A DNA stretch of 8,460 nt from Candidatus Pacearchaeota archaeon UBA284 (GTDB lineage Archaea; Nanobdellota; Nanobdellia; Pacearchaeales; UBA284): the NCBI GenBank assembly GCA_002499185.1, contig DAKN01000065.1, positions 1 to 8,460 on the forward strand, written 5' to 3'. This document shows positions 1-5,091 of this stretch, one piece after another; the stretch's first letter is position 1, and every line of letters starts with the position of its first letter. The notes under the pieces are model-generated. The model had not been told where the DNA came from. It was given only the letters and a program-made list of their open reading frames with translations, and searched no databases. Made by a program: the position numbers and the translations under genes.

Positions 1-179
1 TTGATTTTAGTTGTTAAAAATACATTTTCTTTTATCGCTTGATTACAAGATATAGAGCAATCATCAATTCCAACTTGCGCTCTCCATTTGCAACCAAGTT
101 TCCTCCGCCATGTTTTATCATGTAGACAATAAAACACTTTATCATCTGCTGAATATTCTTCTTCAATATCTTGTTTCAT
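1..179 (-). CDS. Hypothetical protein, C-terminus cut by the window edge
   Basis: An open frame begins with ATG (complement of 177-179) and stays open to base 1, giving 59 codons. It starts one base past the stop codon of the methyltransferase gene, so it is probably the next gene of the same leftward operon and is translated by coupling, because I see no good SD site in front of the ATG. The visible part is rich in charged and aromatic residues (YCLHDKTWRRK, then GCKW), with Cys at 20, 31, 43 and 47 and a His at 22. That pattern would suit a metal-binding or nucleic-acid-binding fold but is too little to name one. I do not recognise the family. Confidence that it is coding rests on the tight spacing and uninterrupted frame. 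Confidence 0.6.
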   Translation of the reverse strand, partial: MKQDIEEEYSADDKVFYCLHDKTWRRKLGCKWRAQVGIDDCSISCNQAIKENVFLTTKI

Positions 180-180
180 T

Positions 181-816
181 TTATTTTTTATGCGCAACTA
201 TTATATTATTTTTAGGGCTTAAAACTTTTAAATCAGTATAAATAGAAACATCTGCATATTTAATATTATTGACTAAATGCAATGTCCATAAATCATATTT
301 CGACAATCCTTTTTCTTTTAAAAAAGAGGAATTTTTTAAATCTTTAAAATCACCGTTGCAACAAGGCATCATAATGAGATGTTCAATTATAGGATTCTCA
401 TTAAATATTCTTATTATATCATCTGCTGTTTTACAAGGATGAACTGCAATAGCAATAAATTTTTGTATCTCATAAGAATCGACCATCGACATATCAAACC
501 AGCATTTATTAATATCTTGTTCAAAATATTTAAATCTTTTTACTTTGCCATAATGTCCGCTTCGCTTCTTTTTATCAATAGCTATTGCATTTTTAATTGG
601 CAACATATGAATGGCCAAGATAGATGTTAAGGCATTGCCAGCGCATAAATCAATAACACTATATTTCATTTTTTCTTTTAAAGTTATCGATTTTAAATGT
701 TTTATAATTCCCATACTCTCTGTTATTTCTTTTTCTGGTTTATGCATAGAGCCGACAGCATTTAAAACATCTCCTGAGCATTTAAGACTTAAAAATCTAT
801 CCATATATTCTGACAT
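181..816 (-). CDS. SAM-dependent methyltransferase, Trm13/Methyltransf_32-like
   Basis: This 211-aa protein has the features of a class I Rossmann-fold methyltransferase. The glycine-motif equivalent is VIDLCAGNALTS (residues 54-65), the acidic end of strand 2 is AIDKKK (D81), and EQDI (99-102) fits the adenine-binding position. Two later motifs are more specific: HPCKTAD (126-132) and MPCCNGD (150-156). From memory these match the H-x-C-G-x-x-T/A-D and CC motifs of the Methyltransf_32/Trm13-like family, which includes tRNA ribose methyltransferases. Here Lys replaces the usual Gly after HPC. I see no DPPY/NPPY or PC-ENV motif typical of DNA methylases. An AAAGGAG SD precedes the ATG with 7-8 nt spacing. 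The gene lies 30 bp after the 125-aa gene in one leftward operon. The family call is fairly firm; RNA as substrate is inference. Confidence 0.75.
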   Translation of the reverse strand: MSEYMDRFLSLKCSGDVLNAVGSMHKPEKEITESMGIIKHLKSITLKEKMKYSVIDLCAGNALTSILAIHMLPIKNAIAIDKKKRSGHYGKVKRFKYFEQDINKCWFDMSMVDSYEIQKFIAIAVHPCKTADDIIRIFNENPIIEHLIMMPCCNGDFKDLKNSSFLKEKGLSKYDLWTLHLVNNIKYADVSIYTDLKVLSPKNNIIVAHKK

Positions 817-846
817 TTTATTTCTCCTTTTCTATTATATATTATT

Positions 847-1224
847 TTATAAATTTTTTACATAGTTTTTTATTTCTTTAAATGCCCTGTTAATTCTTAT
901 TCTATTCCATTTGTTTTTTGTTAAAAATAGAGTGATACTTCTGATTGTGATATTTCCTGTTTTTGGAGTTTCTAATCTTTCAGGGCTTTCTATAATAATT
1001 TCTAAAATAAATTGGCAGTCTGTATTTAAGTTTTCTTTTAAATTTTTTTTAATTAATTCTTTTTCAATGTTTACATCTGATTCTAATCGAATTTCTTTTA
1101 TGCCTTCTTCCTCATGGAAGGCCAAATCTATTCCTAGGTAGGAGATATAGTTTTCTTGCGGGAAAGCAATAACAGCACTGACCAAATCATCTTCCTTAAT
1201 TTCATTTTTGTTGTATGTCTCCAT
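847..1224 (-). CDS. Hypothetical protein, 125 aa
   Basis: I do not recognise this protein. It is soluble, with no membrane segment or signal peptide and only one Cys (about residue 70). The first half is acidic, with several stretches that look like beta strands (SAVIAF, YLGIDLAF, EIRLESDV, FILEIIIES). The C-terminal 30 residues are strongly basic with an amphipathic look (KNKWNRIRINRAFKEIKNY), which could bind nucleic acid or a partner. Its ATG follows the stop codon of the upstream gene directly (TAAATG). Its SD (AAAGGAGA) lies inside the last codons of that gene, so the two are almost certainly translated as a pair. Confidence that it is a real gene is high; function is unknown. Confidence 0.8.
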   Translation of the reverse strand: METYNKNEIKEDDLVSAVIAFPQENYISYLGIDLAFHEEEGIKEIRLESDVNIEKELIKKNLKENLNTDCQFILEIIIESPERLETPKTGNITIRSITLFLTKNKWNRIRINRAFKEIKNYVKNL

Positions 1225-1713
1225 TTATTTAATTCTCCTTTTAATAGTTATTCTTCTTTTAATTTTAATTATATTTTTTATCATTTCTTTTTGATGCTCT
1301 TTTAAAGGAATTTTCTTGACAAATGGAATATATGAAATCGTGCCATTTTTTAAATCGAGAAGCTCAATTGTTTTTTCTATTGCTCTCCCTTGCTCGCACC
1401 TGATATGGCAGCAATCATATACTTTTGCATATGATTCAGGAGAATGAATTTTTGAACCATAATTTAATTGTTTGGTTTTACGAATAGAATAGCAAGCGGA
1501 TATTGCAACCTGCATATTTCTTTTATTGCAATAAAAATAAATTGCCTTTGCAAAATCTTCACAACCTATAGAATTGATATCGATATTTTTTTTAATGATT
1601 TTGCAGTATCTTTCTCCTTGTCTATTTATTAATTCTGAATCAAAAAAATGTTTACATAAAAAACATTTAAAAGGAGATTGTTTTTCTTTTCTTTTTATTT
1701 TGACTTTAGCCAT
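1225..1713 (-). CDS. Cys-rich putative zinc- or metal-binding protein, 162 aa
   Basis: The N-terminal part carries a metal-knuckle pattern: CFLC (C17, C20), a third Cys in ERYC (C37) and a fourth in GCEDF (C51). This C-x2-C ... C ... CEDF arrangement recurs in small uncharacterised proteins of Bacillota and their phages. Further Cys at 62, 74, 101, 102 and 106 (including CCHIRC) could form a second metal site. The ends are very basic (KVKIKRKEKQ at the start, KIKRRITIKRR at the end), so RNA or DNA binding is plausible. A good SD (AAAAGGAGA) with about 8 nt spacing supports the chosen ATG. The stop codon abuts the start of the 125-aa gene. The family is not recognised and the zinc assignment is inferred from cysteine spacing. 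Confidence 0.75.
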   Translation of the reverse strand: MAKVKIKRKEKQSPFKCFLCKHFFDSELINRQGERYCKIIKKNIDINSIGCEDFAKAIYFYCNKRNMQVAISACYSIRKTKQLNYGSKIHSPESYAKVYDCCHIRCEQGRAIEKTIELLDLKNGTISYIPFVKKIPLKEHQKEMIKNIIKIKRRITIKRRIK

Positions 1714-1728
1714 TTTTATTTTCTCCTT

Positions 1729-1863
1729 TTATAAGTATTTATAAGTCGCAATTATTAAACCAAGAGCAACTAAAATCATTGCCCATCCAAAAATGAACCC
1801 ACATAATTTTTCCGTCAATTCATTTTCAATCTCTAATTCTGTTTTTTCTATTTGCTTATTCAA
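1729..1863 (-). CDS. Small single-span membrane protein, TTG start
   Basis: A 44-aa frame starts at TTG (complement of 1861-1863), preceded by a near-perfect SD GGAGGG with 7 nt spacing. An in-frame ATG at 1876-1878 would add five residues, but it has no SD of its own and would put the GGAGGG inside the gene, so I prefer TTG. The first 20 residues are hydrophilic and acidic (EKTELEIENELTEK). They are followed by one hydrophobic segment at about 21-40 (CGFIFGWAMILVALGLIIAT) and a short tail YKYL, giving a single-span inner-membrane protein with a likely coiled N-terminal helix. It sits between two zinc-protein genes of the leftward operon, and its stop overlaps the SD of the next gene. The role is unknown; a single span is compatible with many small phage membrane proteins, and holin function should not be assumed. 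Confidence 0.7.
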   Translation of the reverse strand: MNKQIEKTELEIENELTEKLCGFIFGWAMILVALGLIIATYKYL

Positions 1864-1870
1864 TGCAATT

Positions 1871-1876
1871 CCCTCC
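1871..1876 (-). promoter_or_regulatory. Ribosome binding site GGAGGG deciding a TTG start
   Basis: The complement reads GGAGGG, 7 nt before TTG at 1861-1863. It favours the TTG over the in-frame ATG at 1876-1878, which overlaps the SD itself. Confidence 0.6.
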
Positions 1877-1885
1877 ATTAATTTC

Positions 1886-1914
1886 TTAATATATTATTTT
1901 TGCTTAAATGTAAA
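1886..1914 (-). promoter_or_regulatory. Candidate leftward promoter for the small membrane gene
   Basis: On the minus strand TTTACA (1909-1914) is followed after 17 bp by TATTAA (1886-1891), which is 4 of 6 to the -10 consensus. The -35 sits inside a 10-nt box (AAAGCTTTAC) that is repeated exactly at the other leftward promoter near 2132-2141, with the same spacing to its -10. The repeated box is the main support; the -10 is weak. Confidence 0.35.
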
Positions 1915-1923
1915 GCTTTATTT

Positions 1924-2085
1924 TTATAAATTAGATGCAAATTGTTTAATACAATCCGGGCAAATATTCATATATTTTCTTTTCATTAATGTTGCGACTA
2001 AGATAGGTGTTTTTGCTTTAATTTCTTTTAGACAAGAATGACAATGACGTTTGTTTTTTGTTACTTGAATATTAATACTTTTCAT
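1924..2085 (-). CDS. Zinc-ribbon protein, 53 aa
   Basis: This small basic protein has two CxxC knuckles, CHSC (C15, C18) and CPDC (C42, C45), 23 residues apart. That is the classic layout of a four-cysteine zinc ribbon. I placed the start at ATG 2083-2085 rather than the in-frame ATG at 2107-2109. The AGAGG site at 2092-2096 is 6 nt before the chosen ATG, but it would lie inside the coding sequence of the longer version, whose start also overlaps the -10 promoter element. It is the first gene of the leftward unit. Proteins of this size and type in phages often bind DNA, RNA or RNA polymerase, but nothing here distinguishes these roles. Coding is likely; function is unknown. Confidence 0.75.
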   Translation of the reverse strand: MKSINIQVTKNKRHCHSCLKEIKAKTPILVATLMKRKYMNICPDCIKQFASNL

Positions 2086-2091
2086 AATTAA

Positions 2092-2096
2092 CCTCT
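2092..2096 (-). promoter_or_regulatory. Ribosome binding site AGAGG setting the zinc-ribbon start
   Basis: The complement reads AGAGG, 6 nt before the ATG at 2083-2085. This position rules in the 53-aa form over the 61-aa reading. Confidence 0.55.
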
Positions 2097-2107
2097 TTTT
2101 TGATTTC

Positions 2108-2136
2108 ATTATAAATTAAATAAAATAAAAAGTAAA
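2108..2136 (-). promoter_or_regulatory. Leftward promoter of the minus-strand operon
   Basis: The minus strand has TTTACT (2131-2136), a 17-bp spacer and a perfect TATAAT (2108-2113). The predicted start of transcription is near 2101, just before the SD of the zinc-ribbon gene. The -35 is part of an AAAGCTTTAC box that recurs at 1910-1919. It is the only good promoter for the leftward unit in the divergent intergenic region. Confidence 0.6.
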
Positions 2137-2197
2137 GCTTTTTCTTTCATTTTAGTAAAAAATAAAAGTTAATGATTATAATAACTTAAAAAATAAT

Positions 2198-2227
2198 TGT
2201 TAAAATTTCTTAAAAATATAGTATAAT
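2198..2227 (+). promoter_or_regulatory. Rightward promoter of the helicase gene
   Basis: A perfect TATAAT lies at 2222-2227. The best -35 (TTGTTA, 2197-2202) would give a 19-bp spacer, slightly long. The 11-nt string TGTTAAAATTT (2198-2208) is found again at 3634-3644, in both cases starting exactly 24 nt before TATAAT, so this is probably a specific promoter class of this genome. The remainder of the divergent region, about 2137-2197, is AT-rich with no gene or other recognisable element. Confidence 0.6.
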
Positions 2228-2246
2228 TGAATATTATATATTCAAT
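2226..2246 (+). promoter_or_regulatory. 21-bp palindrome over the transcription start: candidate operator
   Basis: Two perfect 9-bp arms (ATTGAATAT and ATATTCAAT) flank TAT. The palindrome begins at the last two bases of the -10 element and covers the predicted +1 near 2234, a typical position for a dimeric repressor site. It could also form a weak AT hairpin in the 5' leader, but with 2 G/C pairs a terminator role is unlikely. Confidence 0.45.
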
Positions 2247-2260
2247 CCAAAGGAGAAAAA

Positions 2261-3625
2261 ATGTTAAAAATCACTATTGATAATGTTGTTTACTCACATA
2301 TTAAGAAACAAGATATTGCTGTATTAGAAGAATGTTTGCAATACAAATATCAGAAACATAAATTCAATCCTTATGCGCATAAAAATAAAAGCAGTTATGA
2401 AGATAAAATAGAATCTCTAATAGATAAGAACGGTAAATTCTTTACCGGTTATATTGCAAGAGTTAAAAAATATTTATCAGAAAAAAATATCCCATACGAA
2501 ATAGAAAATAATTCAGAACGATTAAAGCCTGATAATGAACCAATAATAAAAGGTAAGATTTTAAGAGAAGATCAAAAACGATTAGTTGAAGCCGCAATTA
2601 AAAATCAAAGGGGTGTTTTAATTTCGCCGACAGGAAGTGGAAAAACATTAATAGCCGGTTCTATTATTTCTTGTTTTAAAAATAAGAAAACATTATTTTT
2701 AGTGTCAACAAAATCTTTATTAAAACAAGCGGCAGATGATTTTAAGGAATATGGATTAAAAAATATAACAATGATTGGCGATACTCAAAAAGATTTATCT
2801 GGCGATATCGTAGTCTCAACTCGGCAATCATTTATCAAATGGGATTTTAATATTGTAGCAGATTTATTTGATATCGTACTTCTTGATGAATGCCATGAAT
2901 TAACAGAAAAAAAAACTCAATATGCAGAAATATTATCAAAATTATTGGCTCCAATTCGTATTGGATTGACCGCCACTTTCCCGTCTAAAATAGAAAGTCA
3001 AATAGTTATTGAAGCGTATTTGGGAGAGGTGGTTGGAGAATTTACAGAAGAAGAAGCAAGAGAAAAAGATATCATTGCAGATACAAAAGTAATAATTCGT
3101 AAAACATCTTTTGATTCTGATGTTGCAGATTTATCGGCATATAAAAGAGTATATAATCTGGGCGTGGTAAATAATCAATCCTATAATTTACAGATTATTA
3201 AGGAAGCAAAATATTGGGTCGAACAAGATAAATCAGTATTGATATTTATTATTGAAACCGACCAAGGAAGATTATTACAGAAATTTGCAAAAGAAAATAA
3301 TATTGAATGTGAATTTGTTTATGGAGATACAAAGTCAGACATTCGAGAAAAAGTAAAAGCGGACTTAAAAACTAAAAAACTTAAATGTGTTATCTGTTCA
3401 ACAATTTGGGTTCAGGGAATAAATATTCCGTCACTTGATGTAATAATTAATGCAGCTGGCGGAAAGTCAGAAAGAATTATTCGACAACTAAGGGGGAGAG
3501 GGGTTAGAACTTGCGAAGGTAAAGATAGATTGATATATGTAGATTTCTTCAATCCTTCTCATTCTTCACTGATTAAACATTTTGGAGAAAGAATTTGTTT
3601 GTATTTTGAAAATGGATGGATGTAG
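2261..3625 (+). CDS. SF2 DNA helicase, UvsW-like (DECH box)
   Basis: This 454-aa superfamily 2 helicase has all main motifs in order. LREDQ (101-105) precedes Walker A in SPTGSGKT (122-129). Then come VSTKSLL (motif Ia, 148-154), LLDECHEL (motif II, 207-214), GLTATFP (motif III, 235-241), the second RecA-like domain with VQGINIPSLD (motif V, 384-393), and QLRGRGVR (motif VI, 409-416) with the arginine finger. The N-terminal 90 residues form a small accessory domain usual in phage UvsW-type helicases. The family unwinds branched DNA and R-loops and acts in recombination-dependent replication and replication restart. It is not a DnaB-type replicative helicase. An AAAGGAG SD lies 8 nt before the ATG. 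It is the first gene of the rightward unit, behind its own promoter and palindrome. No motif appears damaged. Confidence 0.9.
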   Translation: MLKITIDNVVYSHIKKQDIAVLEECLQYKYQKHKFNPYAHKNKSSYEDKIESLIDKNGKFFTGYIARVKKYLSEKNIPYEIENNSERLKPDNEPIIKGKILREDQKRLVEAAIKNQRGVLISPTGSGKTLIAGSIISCFKNKKTLFLVSTKSLLKQAADDFKEYGLKNITMIGDTQKDLSGDIVVSTRQSFIKWDFNIVADLFDIVLLDECHELTEKKTQYAEILSKLLAPIRIGLTATFPSKIESQIVIEAYLGEVVGEFTEEEAREKDIIADTKVIIRKTSFDSDVADLSAYKRVYNLGVVNNQSYNLQIIKEAKYWVEQDKSVLIFIIETDQGRLLQKFAKENNIECEFVYGDTKSDIREKVKADLKTKKLKCVICSTIWVQGINIPSLDVIINAAGGKSERIIRQLRGRGVRTCEGKDRLIYVDFFNPSHSSLIKHFGERICLYFENGWM

Positions 3626-3633
3626 TAAATAGA

Positions 3634-3663
3634 TGTTAAAATTTTGAGATAATAATATATAAT
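3634..3663 (+). promoter_or_regulatory. Internal rightward promoter before the second gene block
   Basis: TATAAT at 3658-3663 is preceded, exactly 24 nt from its first base, by TGTTAAAATTT (3634-3644), identical in sequence and spacing to the helicase promoter. It lies in the only gap of more than 50 bp in the rightward unit and opens the long overlapping gene block. A low-complexity AT palindrome (3654-3668) overlaps the -10, but its composition makes it weak evidence for an operator. Confidence 0.55.
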
Positions 3664-3684
3664 ATATTTAAAGGAGATTGAATT

Positions 3685-4044
3685 ATGGAAGAAGAAAGCA
3701 ATTATAAAAAATACAGAGGAAAATGTAAAGAGTTTTGCGAAAAAGAAATTGAAAAAAATCCTCTTTTAATATTGGTTCGTGGTTATTATTATTGCCCTAT
3801 ATGGAATAAAGAAGAACCGCATTGGTGGCTTATTGATGATAAAAATAATATTATTGACCCAACTGTTTTGCAATTTCCGTCTAAAGGATTTGGCGAATAT
3901 ATTCCTTTTAATGGTTTTGTTAATTGTTCAGAATGCGGTAAAGAAATAAAAGAAGAAGAAGCTGATATTGATGGCAATTATTGTTTTTGTTCCAATGATT
4001 GCCATTTAAGATTTGTAGGATTAGAAGAATATATAAGGAAATAA
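3685..4044 (+). CDS. Phage protein: papain/transglutaminase-like Cys-His-Asp pattern plus C-terminal zinc finger
   Basis: This 119-aa protein has two parts. Residues 11-66 contain GKC (C14) at the start of a helix, then PHWWLIDDKNN (H46) and IIDPTVLQF (D58). The order Cys, H-W, D-P-T resembles the catalytic triad layout of papain-fold and transglutaminase-like proteins. I infer this only from motif order; C18 is an alternative nucleophile and the domain would be unusually small. Residues 81-106 carry C81-x2-C84 and C102-x3-C106 (CSEC ... FCSNDC), a treble-clef or MYM-type zinc finger. I recall similar two-part hypothetical proteins in many tailed phages, without known function. It has an AAAGGAG SD and is the first gene after the internal promoter. 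It is real with high confidence; enzymatic activity is speculative. Confidence 0.8.
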   Translation: MEEESNYKKYRGKCKEFCEKEIEKNPLLILVRGYYYCPIWNKEEPHWWLIDDKNNIIDPTVLQFPSKGFGEYIPFNGFVNCSECGKEIKEEEADIDGNYCFCSNDCHLRFVGLEEYIRK

Positions 4045-4045
4045 A

Positions 4046-4168
4046 ATGAAATACTTAACAAAGTATATTATCATTGCAAGATTAAAAATGGCTTTCTGGT
4101 TTTTAGTTGTTTTATTTTTATCATACAATATTTATATGATTTCTATTGGAGAGGATATTATAAAATGA
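4046..4168 (+). CDS. Small membrane protein, 40 aa
   Basis: A 40-codon frame starts one base after the previous stop, with an AAGGAA SD at 4035-4040. It ends in an ATGA overlap with the start of the radical SAM gene, so it fills the gap exactly and is probably translated with its neighbours. The protein has a basic N-terminus (MKYLTKYIIIARLK) and one hydrophobic segment at about residues 15-33 (MAFWFLVVLFLSYNIYMIS), followed by a short acidic tail. A type II single-span membrane peptide, or a signal-anchor, is the likely form. I see no lipobox or signal-peptidase site. The function is unknown. Confidence 0.65.
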   Translation: MKYLTKYIIIARLKMAFWFLVVLFLSYNIYMISIGEDIIK

Positions 4169-5091
4169 GCAACTTATATTGGGATGATTTTGAACGAAGA
4201 ATAAACGAAACAGTTATAGCTATTAAAAATAATGAAGAACCCAAAGTCAGAAGGGTGGCAATATTCATCACTAATAAATGCAATTTTAGATGTGGGTATT
4301 GCCGGGTTAATTTTGATAAAAAAGAAATGAGCCAAAATGTTTTTAATGATATTGTTTTAAAATATAAAGATGACGCTATTTTACATATAACAGGCGGAGA
4401 GCCTTCCATGGTAAAATGGTTATATAATTATATTGATAATACAGAGGCAAGATTTCATTTAAATAGCAATTGTTATTTAACTCCTCCTAAAAATATAAAA
4501 CGATTAAAGGTATCTTTAGATTCTCCTAGCGAAAATTATATTAATAATTTGGTTGGGGTTAAAGATGCTTTTGGCAAAATTGCAGATAATATAAAATTGG
4601 CAAGTGAATATACGACAACGTCTATCACTTGTGTATTATCAAGAGAAACATATTTAGAACTTCCAAAAATGGTTGATTTTTGCAATAAGGAATTTCCTAA
4701 ATTATATGCTTTATTTTTTTCTGTATATAAAGGAATAGATAAAAGATTTATGATGGGAGAAGCAGACATTAATTATTTCTTTAAAACTATTATGCCTCAA
4801 TTAAAAGAAAAGCTTAACGCTGAATCATTATGGCTATTAAATGAAACATTAGATGAAAAGAAAAGAGTATTACAAGGAATAAGATTCCCAGAAAATAAAC
4901 TAAATGAAAAATGTTATTTATCTTTATCTGAAAGAGTTTTTGATTGCGATGGAAATGAATATAGATGCTCTCATTTATTTAGAGACGGAATTAAAAACCA
5001 TAATTCTAAAGTGGCAGAATGCCAATATGGCTGTAATAAAAAGTTAGTTAAATTTAATCAAGAAGTAGAAGGGCTATTAAACAATGTATGA
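4165..5091 (+). CDS. Radical SAM enzyme with C-terminal auxiliary Fe-S (twitch/SPASM-like) region
   Basis: The 308-aa protein has the radical SAM cluster motif C39-x3-C43-x2-C46 (CNFRCGYC), which binds the [4Fe-4S] cluster that cleaves SAM. The GGEP motif (77-80) contacts SAM, and KVSLDSP (115-121) follows in the barrel. The C-terminus has C250-x12-G263-x4-C268, which fits the twitch/SPASM consensus I remember (C-x9-15-G-x4-C). C286-x3-C290 in ECQYGCN could complete an auxiliary Fe-S site. C261 is an extra cysteine. The substrate is unknown: it is too long for QueE and lacks obvious features of MiaB- or RlmN-type RNA enzymes. It starts in an ATGA overlap with the membrane peptide gene, and its end overlaps the primase gene by 8 nt, so production is coupled to replication proteins. 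SD GGAGAGG lies 10 nt upstream. Confidence 0.85.
   Translation: MSNLYWDDFERRINETVIAIKNNEEPKVRRVAIFITNKCNFRCGYCRVNFDKKEMSQNVFNDIVLKYKDDAILHITGGEPSMVKWLYNYIDNTEARFHLNSNCYLTPPKNIKRLKVSLDSPSENYINNLVGVKDAFGKIADNIKLASEYTTTSITCVLSRETYLELPKMVDFCNKEFPKLYALFFSVYKGIDKRFMMGEADINYFFKTIMPQLKEKLNAESLWLLNETLDEKKRVLQGIRFPENKLNEKCYLSLSERVFDCDGNEYRCSHLFRDGIKNHNSKVAECQYGCNKKLVKFNQEVEGLLNNV

Noticed and set aside
181..816. DNA methyltransferase (restriction-modification or orphan phage methylase).
   Set aside because: There is no DPPY/NPPY/SPPY or PC-ENV motif. The HPCK-TAD and PCCNG motifs fit the Trm13-like group better.
379..865. Two plus-strand frames opposite the methyltransferase gene.
   Set aside because: The opposite strand has recognised methyltransferase motifs and a good SD. 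The plus-strand frames lack both and are Phe/Ile-rich antisense shadows.
1793..2041. Plus-strand frame of 82 codons over the small leftward genes.
   Set aside because: It is antisense to the membrane-protein and zinc-ribbon genes, which both have good ribosome sites and recognisable features.
2086..2109. Longer 61-aa form of the zinc-ribbon protein starting at 2109.
   Set aside because: Its start overlaps the predicted -10 element, and the AGAGG ribosome site would fall within the coding sequence. The 53-aa start is better supported.
3626..3684. Possible intrinsic terminator between the helicase gene and the next gene.
   Set aside because: No GC-containing stem followed by a T-run is present; the AT palindrome here overlaps the -10 promoter element.
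5084..5091. Possible programmed frameshift fusing the radical SAM protein and the primase through their 8-nt overlap.
   Set aside because: The primase has its own ATG and a complete zinc domain close to its N-terminus, and no slippery heptamer with a downstream structure is evident. Simple translational coupling explains the overlap.
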